DNA of 49,633 nt, taken from the NCBI GenBank assembly GCA_026707665.1, contig JAPOWK010000021.1, positions 1-49,633 on the forward strand, written 5' to 3'. Positions 36,938 to 45,093 of this stretch are shown here, in pieces. A program made the translations under genes and the position numbers. The notes under the pieces were generated by a model. That model ran no database searches. It had not been told where the DNA came from and was given only the letters and a program-made list of their open reading frames with translations. How positions within the stretch are numbered: the first letter of the stretch is position 1; each line of letters starts with the position of its first letter. The stretch comes from Chloroflexota bacterium (GTDB lineage: Bacteria > Chloroflexota > Anaerolineae > Aggregatilineales > Phototrophicaceae).

Positions 36938-38734
36938 ATGTCACGACTTCGCATGTTTATGATTACCGTGCTTTTCGCGAGCATGTTTGCTCTCGCAGCT
37001 CATGCGCAGCAAGGCGCCGACCCCTATGCCGACCTGCCGCAATCTCGGGCCGCCGACGGCGGTTTCGTGCTTGGCAATCCAGCGGCCGAAGTCAAACTGA
37101 TTGAATTCTCCGACTTTCTCTGCACCAGCTGCCAGAACTACGAGCCAGTCATCAGGCGCTTCATTCAGGACTATGTTCAGACCGGGCTAGCGCAGATTGA
37201 ATACCGCATTTATCCGGTAATTGATCCCGCCCTCTCAGTGCGCAGCGCCAGCCTGGTGGAGTGCGCGGACACGCTTCAACCGGGCCATTTCTGGCGAGCG
37301 CGCGATCTGATGTTTGCGCTGGTTTCGACGCGTGGCTTCACCGATCAGACAATCGCCGCGTTTGCCGACGAATTGCTGCTGGATCACGCGCGATTATCGG
37401 AATGCGCGGAGGGCGCGGGCCAACACGCGATAGACGCCCGCTATGGCATGTCCTTGGGCGCGGGCGCCGCGCCGTCTCTTTTCGTACAATACGGGGGCGC
37501 AGCTCCCTTGCCTGTCGCCCTGGCTTTACCGGAACACCACGACGCGCTGGTGAACGCGATTCGACCGCGATCGACCGCTAAGGTGATGATCAAGCATGGG
37601 CGTTATGCCGGGCTCAACACCTTTCGGCGAGCTGATGGCGGCTTCGTACTTGGCGATCCAACGGCGCCCATCACAATCGTCGCCTTTGAAGATTTCCTCT
37701 GTCCGCACTGCCAGAATTATCAGACCAATGTCGATACCTTTGTCGATGAGTATGTGCGGACGGGACAAGCCCAATTTGAATTTCGTTTCTACCCCTTGGT
37801 AAATCCGCAATATTCGACGGCTCTTGCCAAGACGGCTGAATGCGTAGCTGTGCAGGACCTTTCGCGCTTCTGGGATGCCCATGATCTCCTCTTTGAATTT
37901 GCTCGGCGCGGCGCCCTGGACGACGTGATCGCTAGTACCGGCGGTCTGCTCGATCTGGATGCGGACGCGCTGGGTGAGTGTGTTGAACGCTCCATCCAGT
38001 TCCTGATTGACACGCAGCTTGCCCAGACGGCCTTCGTCTCCGGCACCCCGGCTATCCGCGCCCGCCGAGGTGGTGGAGACCTGGAACTGATCTTCCTCGG
38101 TGAACAGCCAATCGATCGCGGCGCGCCCACCATATTTCAGCTGCGCAGCTTGATGGAAGGCTCGGGTGAAGTCACCATTGGTCCACCTGAGCGGACGCTG
38201 CTTGATGACCGCTTCCTGGCCGATACCAGCCTGATCACGGGAGATCCATGCACGCCGCCCTGCTGGCAGAATATCGTCCCGGGCGAGACTACGCTTGCTG
38301 AAGCGCTGAGTATTGTGAGCGCCATGGACTCCGTTTCGCTGCGGCAGCAATCGGACCAAGCCTTCCAGTTTGGTCGCCCGGATGCGCCACCATGCTGTCA
38401 AATATCCGCCGACGCATCGCATACCGTTGACGCCATAATTCTTCAATTCGCGCCGGCAATGTCCATGGGCGACGCCTTAGCCGAGCATGGAGAACCGCTT
38501 TTCTTCCGCAGCCAACCATATACGGACAGCGAAGCGATTCTGTGGTTTTACTATCCGGAGCTATTCACAATGATTCAAGTCGTTGTGCCGGGGGTAGAGG
38601 GCTCTCTGCGAGCCAACTCTCCGCTAGTTGCCGCCTATTACTTGACGGAGATGGATATGTCTGATGCGGTCGCGGCAGGCACATTTTCGCAGTGGCAGGG
38701 CTACACGTCGTATCACGATAACGCCGCTGGCTGA
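36938..38734 (+). CDS. Secreted tandem DsbA-like thioredoxin-fold protein
   Basis: A 598-aa protein with a signal peptide (hydrophobic residues about 7-21, cleavage near AHA-QQ). Two DsbA-like domains follow. The first, about 37-212, has VKLIEFSDFLCTSCQNY with redox pair C62/C65. The second, about 230-390, has ITIVAFEDFLCPHCQNY with C255/C258. Both begin with the same ADGGFVLG phrase, so they arose by internal duplication. The C-terminal 200 residues are a different domain I do not recognise, containing PCTPPCWQ and a CC pair. Likely extracytoplasmic disulfide oxidase, isomerase or reductase. AAGGGG is 7 nt upstream of the ATG. It converges with hisE; an inverted repeat CGCTGAC/GTCAGCG at 38737-38764 lies across the junction. 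Confidence 0.85.
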   Translation: MSRLRMFMITVLFASMFALAAHAQQGADPYADLPQSRAADGGFVLGNPAAEVKLIEFSDFLCTSCQNYEPVIRRFIQDYVQTGLAQIEYRIYPVIDPALSVRSASLVECADTLQPGHFWRARDLMFALVSTRGFTDQTIAAFADELLLDHARLSECAEGAGQHAIDARYGMSLGAGAAPSLFVQYGGAAPLPVALALPEHHDALVNAIRPRSTAKVMIKHGRYAGLNTFRRADGGFVLGDPTAPITIVAFEDFLCPHCQNYQTNVDTFVDEYVRTGQAQFEFRFYPLVNPQYSTALAKTAECVAVQDLSRFWDAHDLLFEFARRGALDDVIASTGGLLDLDADALGECVERSIQFLIDTQLAQTAFVSGTPAIRARRGGGDLELIFLGEQPIDRGAPTIFQLRSLMEGSGEVTIGPPERTLLDDRFLADTSLITGDPCTPPCWQNIVPGETTLAEALSIVSAMDSVSLRQQSDQAFQFGRPDAPPCCQISADASHTVDAIILQFAPAMSMGDALAEHGEPLFFRSQPYTDSEAILWFYYPELFTMIQVVVPGVEGSLRANSPLVAAYYLTEMDMSDAVAAGTFSQWQGYTSYHDNAAG

Positions 38735-38736
38735 GA

Positions 38737-38764
38737 CGCTGACTGTACGACAGACTGGTCAGCG
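38737..38764. repeat. Inverted repeat at the convergent junction of the DsbA-like gene and hisE
   Basis: CGCTGAC and GTCAGCG are perfect 7-bp arms around a 14-nt loop. There is no T-run on either strand, so a terminator role is uncertain. Confidence 0.35.
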
Positions 38765-39046
38765 AGCTTGATGACGTTCTCGCAACCGCCGCTTCAGATC
38801 ATCGAGCGAAATATCCAGGTCCGCCATGAGAACCAGCGTGTGGTAGAACATGTCCGCCAGTTCGTCCAGTTGCTCGTCACGGTTCTCCCGTAAGGCGGCG
38901 ATCAATACCTCCACCGCTTCTTCGCCGACTTTCTGCGCCATCTTTTCCCGCCCCGCTTCAAAGAGACGGCTGGTGTAACTTCCCGGGGCCGGATTGCGCC
39001 GCCGATCTCTGATTACAGCTTCCAGTTGATCCAGCATATCGTCCAC
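38759..39046 (-). CDS. hisE: Phosphoribosyl-ATP diphosphatase
   Basis: Second step of histidine synthesis, releasing pyrophosphate from phosphoribosyl-ATP. The all-alpha NTP-pyrophosphatase fold is recognisable from SYTSRLFEAGREKMAQKVGEEAVEV (metal-binding Glu residues) and DELADMFYHTLVLMADLDI. The protein is 95 aa, normal. I chose a GTG at 39046 since GGGAG is exactly 6 nt upstream; an ATG three codons later is 15 nt away. Longer in-frame starts would overlap hisI. It is the last gene of the his operon. Confidence 0.93.
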   Translation of the reverse strand: MDDMLDQLEAVIRDRRRNPAPGSYTSRLFEAGREKMAQKVGEEAVEVLIAALRENRDEQLDELADMFYHTLVLMADLDISLDDLKRRLRERHQAR

Positions 39047-39059
39047 AATTGACTCCCGG

Positions 39060-39419
39060 TCAGTACCGCTTTGGCTCGGCGATGAATTCTTCCAAGTCGC
39101 GAAAGAAGCAGCTTTGAGCGTTGGTGTGGCAGGTTGGCCCAGCCGGGTCGACAAGCAGCAGCAGCGTGTCGGCGTCGCAGTCGATCCGAATTTCCTTTAG
39201 CGCCAGAGTGTTGCCTGAGGTTTCGCCTTTGCGCCATAGCCGCTCCCGCCGGCGGCTCCAGAATACTGCCTGCCCCAGCTCCAAAGTCCGCTTCAGCGAG
39301 TCTGCGTTCATGAATGCCAGCATCAGCACATCGCCAGTTTTGGCGTCTTGCACAATGGCAGGAATTAATCCATCCTCGTTCCACTTGATGGCGGAAAGTG
39401 CAGCGGCTTCAAGCGTCAT
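39060..39419 (-). CDS. hisI: Phosphoribosyl-AMP cyclohydrolase
   Basis: Opens the adenine ring of phosphoribosyl-AMP, third step of histidine synthesis, Zn- and Mg-dependent. The segment [18 protein letters not shown] and the metal site [20 protein letters not shown] with its Asp, Cys and His ligands are diagnostic. 119 aa, normal for a stand-alone HisI; the HisE function is a separate downstream gene and not fused as in enterobacteria. Its start overlaps the end of hisF by 11 nt, showing translational coupling. Confidence 0.95.
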   Translation of the reverse strand: MTLEAAALSAIKWNEDGLIPAIVQDAKTGDVLMLAFMNADSLKRTLELGQAVFWSRRRERLWRKGETSGNTLALKEIRIDCDADTLLLLVDPAGPTCHTNAQSCFFRDLEEFIAEPKRY

Positions 39420-40191
39420 TCAGATTCTCCCATCCAGTCAAACGTATCGGCAAGCCCCGCGCGTGCAGATAGTGCTTGAGATCGCCGACGCGCATTTCGT
39501 TGAAATGAAACAGGCTCGCGGCCAGCGCGGCATCGGCGCCGCCTTCCTGCAGCGCCTCGCGAAAATGGTCTTCAGTTCCCGCGCCGCCAGAAGCGATCAC
39601 CGGTATCGAAACAGCCTCGGCGACGGCCTGCGTCATCTCAATATCATAACCGGACTTGGTGCCATCCTTGTCCATGCTCGTCAGCAAAATCTCGCCGGCG
39701 CCGCGGTCCTCCGCCTCTTTCGCCCAAGATACCGCCTCCTTGTCCGTGGGAATCCGCCCTCCATTAATATGCACCACCCATTTGCCTTCAACCCGGCGCG
39801 GATCAATCGCCACAACAATGCACTGGCTGCCGAAACCCCAGGCGCCGGCTGAAATCAGCTCTGGATCGCGAACCGCCGCGCTATTGATGGAAACCTTGTC
39901 CGCTCCTGCCAGCAAAGTGTCGCGGATGTCTTCAATCGTGCGGATGCCGCCGCCGACGCAATAGGGAATGAAAATGCTATCCGCCACCCGCCGCACCATC
40001 TCCAGCATCGTCGCCCGCGCTTCATGCGACGCGGTGATATCGAGAAACACCAGCTCGTCCGCGCCTTCGCGATCGTAGATCATCGCCTGCTCAACCGGGT
40101 CGCCGGCGTCGCGCAGATTGACAAAATTTACACCTTTAACCACCCGGCCATCCTTGACATCCAAGCAGGGGATAATTCGTTTCGCCAACAT
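39409..40191 (-). CDS. hisF: Imidazole glycerol phosphate synthase, cyclase subunit
   Basis: TIM-barrel partner of HisH; uses ammonia from HisH to form IGP and AICAR. Catalytic Asp residues are in the canonical positions, D11 ([15 protein letters not shown]) and D130 (VVAIDPRR). The C-terminal phosphate-binding [11 protein letters not shown] block is present. 260 aa, normal. The gap to hisA is 2 nt. Overlaps hisI by 11 nt. Confidence 0.97.
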   Translation of the reverse strand: MLAKRIIPCLDVKDGRVVKGVNFVNLRDAGDPVEQAMIYDREGADELVFLDITASHEARATMLEMVRRVADSIFIPYCVGGGIRTIEDIRDTLLAGADKVSINSAAVRDPELISAGAWGFGSQCIVVAIDPRRVEGKWVVHINGGRIPTDKEAVSWAKEAEDRGAGEILLTSMDKDGTKSGYDIEMTQAVAEAVSIPVIASGGAGTEDHFREALQEGGADAALAASLFHFNEMRVGDLKHYLHARGLPIRLTGWENLNDA

Positions 40192-40193
40192 TC

Positions 40194-40916
40194 TTAGGTT
40201 TGCCTCGCTGCGCTCAGCGCTTCCGCCAGCGTAAATCGCTTCGTATACAGCGCCATACCGATGATAACACCGGCGACCATGCCGCTCCGCGCCAACCGCT
40301 CGATTTCCCCGAGCTGGCTAATGCCGCCGGATGCAATCACCTGCAGGCCAGTCGCGCGCGCCAATTCAACCGTGTCTTCGATATTGGCGCCGCTAAGGCC
40401 GCCATCCCGCTTGACATCGGTATAGAGCGCATGTCTCGCCCCATGTCCATAGAGCAGCGCGCCCAATTCAATGGGGGTATACGCGGACGACTCGGTCCAG
40501 CCGTGAGAGACGACCTTGCCATCTTTGGCATCCAAGGCTACACAAATCGCGTCCCCGTCCAAGAGAGCCACTGCCTCAGCCACGCGCGCCGGTTCGCGCA
40601 CCGCCAGCGTGCCGATGACCAGGCGGCTGGCGCCAAGATCCCATGCCTGCCTGAGCGCAGCCAGGTCACGCAAGCCGCCGGTGTATTGAACGCAGACGTC
40701 CAGTTTCGCCACCGCTTCCAGAACGCTCAGGTTTTCACTATCACCCTCGAAGGCGCCATCCAGATTTACCATGTGCAGCCAGGTCGCGCCCTGATCAATC
40801 CACGATTGGGCGGTCGCGACCGGATCATCGCTGAACAGCGTCTGCTGATTGGGATCGCCCTCGCGCAGGCGAACGACCATGCCCCCACGAAGGTCGATAG
40901 CGGGATAAACGATCAT
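40194..40916 (-). CDS. hisA: ProFAR isomerase (HisA)
   Basis: Amadori rearrangement of ProFAR to PRFAR in histidine synthesis. TIM barrel with the catalytic Asp pair D8 ([10 protein letters not shown]) and D129 (CVALDAKDG). Phosphate-binding glycines are in YTGGLRD and [10 protein letters not shown] bifunctional PriA enzyme, as in actinobacteria, cannot be excluded by eye, but trp genes are not in the window. 240 aa, normal. GGAGGAG lies just upstream of the ATG. It follows hisH by 9 nt. Confidence 0.96.
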   Translation of the reverse strand: MIVYPAIDLRGGMVVRLREGDPNQQTLFSDDPVATAQSWIDQGATWLHMVNLDGAFEGDSENLSVLEAVAKLDVCVQYTGGLRDLAALRQAWDLGASRLVIGTLAVREPARVAEAVALLDGDAICVALDAKDGKVVSHGWTESSAYTPIELGALLYGHGARHALYTDVKRDGGLSGANIEDTVELARATGLQVIASGGISQLGEIERLARSGMVAGVIIGMALYTKRFTLAEALSAARQT

Positions 40917-40925
40917 CGACTCCTC

Positions 40926-41534
40926 CTAAATCCGCAGAAAATTCGCCAGAATCCGCAATCCCGTGCTCTGGCTTTTCTCCGGGTGAAACTGCACGCCGAA
41001 TATATTTCCGCACTGCACAAAGGCGGCAAATTCAATGCCGTAGTCCACCGACGCCACCACCGCATTCGGGTCGGTCGGCGCGCAATAGTAGCTGTGGACA
41101 AAATACACGTAATTCTCCTCGCCCAAGCCCGCTAATAGCGCCGATTCTCGTCGGAAGTTCAACTGATTCCAGCCCATATGCGGCACCTTGCGATCGGCAA
41201 AGTGGGGGAAGCGAATCACGCGTCCGTGGAGAATGCCCAGACCAGCGTGCTCGCCCATCTCTTCGCCGACATCAAAGAGCATCTGCATACCGACGCAAAT
41301 GCCCAAATAAGGTATGCCAGCTGCCAGAGCATCCTTGAGCGGCGCGACCAGCTCTTGCTCGTGCATCTGTGCCATGCATGAGCCGAAGGCGCCAACGCCG
41401 GGCAGGATGATCTTCTCCGCCCCGGCCAGCTGCTCCGGCCGCTGAACCACTTGCATCTCTTTTACTTTTAGATGCTTCAGGGCATGAACGACGCTGCGCA
41501 GATTGCCCGCGCCATAGTCAATGACCGCCAGCAT
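40926..41534 (-). CDS. hisH: Imidazole glycerol phosphate synthase, glutaminase subunit
   Basis: Class I glutamine amidotransferase that feeds ammonia to HisF. The triad is visible: Cys at about residue 80 in YLGICVGMQMLF, His 184 and Glu 186 in VQFHPEKSQ. The N-terminus VIDYGAGNLRSV is typical. 202 aa. The ATG at 41534 has AAGGAG 6 nt upstream; a longer in-frame start at 41552 would fall within the terminator T-run. It is the first structural gene after the his attenuator. Confidence 0.96.
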   Translation of the reverse strand: MLAVIDYGAGNLRSVVHALKHLKVKEMQVVQRPEQLAGAEKIILPGVGAFGSCMAQMHEQELVAPLKDALAAGIPYLGICVGMQMLFDVGEEMGEHAGLGILHGRVIRFPHFADRKVPHMGWNQLNFRRESALLAGLGEENYVYFVHSYYCAPTDPNAVVASVDYGIEFAAFVQCGNIFGVQFHPEKSQSTGLRILANFLRI

Positions 41535-41549
41535 AAGCACTCCTTCGCA

Positions 41550-41576
41550 CAAAAAAGCCCCGCAAATGAGCGAGGC
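41550..41576 (-). terminator. Attenuator terminator of the his operon
   Basis: On the minus strand GCCTCGC and GCGGGGC form a 7-bp stem (one G-U) around TCATTT, followed by TTTTTTG, 16 nt before the hisH ATG. Its 5' arm GCCTCGCTC can instead pair with GAGCGATGC at 41625-41617 (6 bp, one mismatch, 2 bp), a candidate antiterminator within the leader-peptide coding region. A competing hairpin ATGCG-TGG-CGCAT (41620-41608) overlaps that segment. Confidence 0.88.
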
Positions 41577-41605
41577 AAGACTTTCTGATTTGGTGACGGG
41601 AGAAA

Positions 41606-41671
41606 CTATGCGCCACGCATCGCTCTGGCTGGACCGAATCTATGATGATGGTGCAAACCTAGTGGTCTCAT
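41606..41671 (-). CDS. His leader peptide (21 aa) with four consecutive His codons
   Basis: ATG at 41671, 21 codons, TAG stop. Codons 7-10 are CAC CAT CAT CAT, four histidines in a row, flanked by Leu and Arg. It lies between a near-consensus promoter and a terminator directly in front of hisH. The arrangement matches his leader peptides such as enterobacterial HisL (seven His), in which starvation for charged tRNA-His stalls the ribosome and prevents termination. The Shine-Dalgarno is weak (GAG about 9 nt upstream); an in-frame GTG six codons earlier would be almost leaderless. The RNA switch is less tidy than that of the branched-chain operon. Confidence 0.85.
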   Translation of the reverse strand: MRPLGLHHHHRFGPARAMRGA

Positions 41672-41699
41672 GGCGTACGCTCGTTTCACGTCAAAGCGA

Positions 41700-41728
41700 A
41701 GTATAGGAGGGCACAGAATGGCTGTCAA
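41700..41728 (-). promoter_or_regulatory. Promoter of the his operon
   Basis: Minus-strand -35 TTGACA (41728-41723), exactly 17-nt spacer, -10 TATACT (41705-41700). It gives a 5' leader of only about 20 nt before the leader-peptide ATG. Confidence 0.88.
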
Positions 41729-41911
41729 TGAGCAATTGCCGTGGCCCGCCAGAGCGATGACACATTTCGACGACAAGATCACTTCTGCAAATTGACAGTA
41801 TATCGCGGAGTCTTCTTCGCGCCGGGCGGCAAGCGGAGATTACAGCGTTCTCCAACGGGAATGGATCCGCAAAGCTCATTACTACCCTTACCGCGCCATG
41901 ATTGAAGCGGC

Positions 41912-41940
41912 TAGCGGTAAATGTTATAATCGTCCTAATC
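41912..41940 (+). promoter_or_regulatory. Promoter of the coiled-coil / selB pair
   Basis: Plus-strand -35 TTGAAG (41912-41917), 17-nt spacer, perfect -10 TATAAT (41935-41940) with an upstream TG giving an extended -10. Between this and the divergent his promoter (41729-41911) nothing else was recognised. Confidence 0.85.
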
Positions 41941-41982
41941 CGTAATCTTTGCCACCCGGCTGTGGTAATCGAGGATGAGGCA

Positions 41983-43206
41983 ATGGAGATCAACCAAATC
42001 GCCAGTATGATTGAATGGCTGGACGAAGAACGCCGACGCGACAAGGCGCTGATCGCGACCCTGGAAGAACGCGTGGCACATCAGTCGGACTCCGTTGACA
42101 GCATGCAGCGCCGGGTAAACACGGTGGAATCGGACCAGGCTCTGATCAAGCAAGAATCGCTGCCGGCGAAGAAAGAACATGACATCATCGACCAGGTGCG
42201 CCAGGACATGGAGCAGATGCTGGAAAACGCCGAGGCGCGCCGCCTCACCGCCGAGCGCGAAGCCGAACGCCGCCTGGAGCTTCAGCGCGAGAACATTCAG
42301 CGAGCGGTAGCTGAGCTAAGCGAAAAAGCGGACCGGCTGGAAAGGCAGCTTGCCAATATCAGCGACATTCAAACGGAAGGCGATCGCTTGACCAATGCCA
42401 TGCGTCTGCTCAACCAGGAAGTCGACGATCTGACCAAAAAGCTGGAGGGACCTGATCGACGCCTCGCCTTCCTCGAAGAACAGCGCCGCACCGACGCCAG
42501 GCGGCTGGCTGAGCTCGAATCCGAATTGCCCGATTACAAGAAATCGGTCGACAGCCTGCAGCCCAAGCTGTCGCTTCTGGAAGATTTGGCCGTCCGCAAC
42601 GAACGCCGCATCCAGGATTTCAACAATGTGGATCGCGAACGCCGCGACCAGATTCAGCAATTTATCGACCAGCAGCAATTGCTCGTGCAGCAGCGCGACC
42701 AGCAACTGGCTGAGCTCACGAAACGCTTCGGCGTTCATGACGAAGAGCTCCAGAAAAACATCGAACGCTTCGAAGTCTGGGCGCAAGCTTATCGTGAGAT
42801 GAAACGAATCGTAGACGATTTCAATCGAATCGGCGATCGTCTCGACCGGCGTATCAGCGAAGCCTCCGAAATGCAGCGCTTGAGCGAGGAGCGATTCCGC
42901 GAAGAATGGAACGATTGGCGCGATGAAGACCAGAAGCGCTGGAAGCAATTGACGCTCTCGAGCGACGAGGTCTGGCGCAATCACGACCGCGAATTCGCCA
43001 ATTTCATCCGGCGCATTGATGGCCTCGAAGGCGCCATTCCCGGCCTGCGCAGCAATATTGAGCGGCTCTGGCACCTCGAGCGCGCCCGCGCCGAGCTCTA
43101 CCGCGAACGCTATCAAGCCATGCTGCACGAATTCGATGTGAGCGATTCGACTGACGGGGCATTGGCCAACAATCGCGTCAATTTGGACCGCTTCGGCAAC
43201 CCCTAA
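41983..43206 (+). CDS. Long coiled-coil protein of unknown function
   Basis: A 407-aa, highly charged protein with heptad-like Leu/Ile/Val spacing from about residue 5 to 330 (for example ELSEKADRLERQLANI and further repeats), hence a long coiled coil. No signal peptide, membrane segment or known catalytic motif. The middle contains Gln-rich stretches (QQFIDQQQLLVQQRDQQ). GAGG lies 8 nt before the ATG at 41983; a longer in-frame start at 41902 overlaps the promoter. Its stop is 4 nt before selB, so the two are co-transcribed and possibly translationally coupled. I do not recognise a family; a structural or scaffold role is possible. Its codon use produces a long spurious open frame on the other strand. 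Confidence 0.85.
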   Translation: MEINQIASMIEWLDEERRRDKALIATLEERVAHQSDSVDSMQRRVNTVESDQALIKQESLPAKKEHDIIDQVRQDMEQMLENAEARRLTAEREAERRLELQRENIQRAVAELSEKADRLERQLANISDIQTEGDRLTNAMRLLNQEVDDLTKKLEGPDRRLAFLEEQRRTDARRLAELESELPDYKKSVDSLQPKLSLLEDLAVRNERRIQDFNNVDRERRDQIQQFIDQQQLLVQQRDQQLAELTKRFGVHDEELQKNIERFEVWAQAYREMKRIVDDFNRIGDRLDRRISEASEMQRLSEERFREEWNDWRDEDQKRWKQLTLSSDEVWRNHDREFANFIRRIDGLEGAIPGLRSNIERLWHLERARAELYRERYQAMLHEFDVSDSTDGALANNRVNLDRFGNP

Positions 43207-43210
43207 ATCC

Positions 43211-45079
43211 ATGCGCGTAATCGGCACCGCCGGGCATGTTGACCACGGCAAATCAACGCTGGTTGAAGCGCTCAGCGGCATCAATCCCGATCGGCTCGCC
43301 GAAGAGCAAGACCGCCAGATGACCATTGATTTGGGCTTTGCCTGGCTTGATTTGGCGGACGGTGAAACGCTTGGCATTGTCGATGTGCCGGGCCATCGAG
43401 ACTTCATCGAAAATATGCTTGCGGGCGTCGGCGGAATTGACGCCGCCCTTCTCGTCATCGCCGCGGACGAAGGCATCATGCCACAGACCCGCGAGCATCT
43501 CGCAATCCTTGAGTTGCTGGATATCCACAACATCATCATCGTCCTCAGCAAAATCGACCTGATTGACGATCCAGAATGGATTGAACTGGTCGAGCTCGAA
43601 ATCGACGATCTGATGTCGGGGAGGGGGTTTAGCGACCTGCCTATCGTCGCTGTGTCCGCGCATTCCGGCGCCGGGCTCGACCAACTCGTTGAGACGTTGC
43701 AGCGCGTCCTGGGGCAGCTTCCCCAGCGCGTCAATTATCATCAGCCGCGCTTGCCAATCGACCGCGTCTTTGTCATCAGCGGCTTCGGCGCTGTCGTCAC
43801 CGGCACACTTTCCGGCGGTGCGCTCGCCATCGGCGACAGCGTTGAACTGCAGCCGTCTGGAGTAGCCGGACGCATCCGCGGTCTACAGAGCTACCGGCGC
43901 AATGTCGACACCGCTATGCCGGGCAGCCGCGTAGCCGTCAACATCGCTGGCATCAGCAGCGGCGATATTCAGCGCGGCGATGTCTTGACTTATCCCCGCC
44001 AGCTACAGCCCACCCTCCTCGCCGATGCCTATTTCACGCAACTCGACGATATCGAGCGTCCATTGGCGCACAATGCCGAAGTCAAGATCTTTTGCGGCGC
44101 CGCCGAGGCCATCGCCAATGTGCGCCTGCTCGAATCTGATACTTTGGCGCCCGGGTCTGCTGGCTGGCTGCAGCTTCGCCTGCGTGAGCCGATGCCCCTG
44201 TCGCGCGCCGATCGCTTCATTCTGCGCTATCCATCGCCGGCCGAAACCATTGGCGGCGGCCTCATCGTCAATGCCCATCCTGGCCGCCGTCTGAAGCGAT
44301 TTCAGCCGGAAATCATCAGGCAAATGGAACAGGCTTTGAGCGGCACCCCCGCTGAGCGGCTGGCTCTTGCCGCCAAAGGCGACGAGCCACAGGCGCGGCG
44401 CGAACTGCAAAAGCGACTGGGCTACAGCGACGACGAACTGTCACTGGCGCTCGCCGAAGCCCTAAACAGCGGCCTCATTAGACAGCTTGACGCGCAACGC
44501 TATTGGGCGGCTGAATCCTGGCATCGGCTCAGCCGGGCAATTGAAACGGAACTTGCAAACTATCATCGGGCCAACCCCCTCCGGCTGGGCATGCGGCGGC
44601 CGGCGCTTCAGAGCCGGTTGAATACCAAGCTGGGCTTGCTCGACGCCATTGTCGAAAATGACGAGCGCTTCACATTTGAATCCGGCTTCGTTCGTCTGCG
44701 CGAACACTTCATCCGCTTCAGCGACGAACAGCGGCAGAACGCCGACCGCGTGATGCAGGCGCTCGAGGCCGAACCGTATTCGCCGCCGGGCATCGCCGAA
44801 CTCAATCGCTTGGCGGGCGAGGAAGTGGTGCGCGCTTTGAGCGACCTGCGGCGGATCGTCAACGTCAGCGACAATATCGCCTTCGCCGCCAAGAGCTACG
44901 ATCAGCTCGTTGCCGAGGTTAGGCGGCATATCACCGATTTCGACGAGATTGACGCCAAGACGCTGCGCGACAAGTTTGGCAGTTCGCGCAAATACGCTAT
45001 CGCCGTGCTGGATCACCTGGATTCTCTTGGCATCACCCAGCGCGTCGGCGATGTACGCAAACGGGGCCGCAATCTCTAA
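43211..45079 (+). CDS. selB: Selenocysteine-specific translation elongation factor
   Basis: Delivers Sec-tRNA to UGA codons followed by a SECIS element. GTPase motifs: GHVDHGKST (8-16), DVPGH, and LSKID as the variant G4 motif; the switch region reads EEQDRQMTIDLGFAWL, the SelB-type block. Domains II and III follow, then C-terminal winged helices (about 370-622) that bind SECIS, ending AVLDHLDSLGITQRVGDVRKRG. 622 aa, normal. No clear Shine-Dalgarno before the ATG; translation probably depends on the upstream coiled-coil gene. selA, selD and tRNA-Sec are not in this window. Confidence 0.93.
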   Translation: MRVIGTAGHVDHGKSTLVEALSGINPDRLAEEQDRQMTIDLGFAWLDLADGETLGIVDVPGHRDFIENMLAGVGGIDAALLVIAADEGIMPQTREHLAILELLDIHNIIIVLSKIDLIDDPEWIELVELEIDDLMSGRGFSDLPIVAVSAHSGAGLDQLVETLQRVLGQLPQRVNYHQPRLPIDRVFVISGFGAVVTGTLSGGALAIGDSVELQPSGVAGRIRGLQSYRRNVDTAMPGSRVAVNIAGISSGDIQRGDVLTYPRQLQPTLLADAYFTQLDDIERPLAHNAEVKIFCGAAEAIANVRLLESDTLAPGSAGWLQLRLREPMPLSRADRFILRYPSPAETIGGGLIVNAHPGRRLKRFQPEIIRQMEQALSGTPAERLALAAKGDEPQARRELQKRLGYSDDELSLALAEALNSGLIRQLDAQRYWAAESWHRLSRAIETELANYHRANPLRLGMRRPALQSRLNTKLGLLDAIVENDERFTFESGFVRLREHFIRFSDEQRQNADRVMQALEAEPYSPPGIAELNRLAGEEVVRALSDLRRIVNVSDNIAFAAKSYDQLVAEVRRHITDFDEIDAKTLRDKFGSSRKYAIAVLDHLDSLGITQRVGDVRKRGRNL

Positions 45080-45093
45080 CGGCGCTTGCGCGG

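Noticed and set aside
42316..43734. A 472-codon open frame on the minus strand opposite the coiled-coil and selB genes
   Set aside because: It is the mirror of charged, repetitive coiled-coil codons; it overlaps two convincing genes, has low-complexity sequence, and no recognisable motif.
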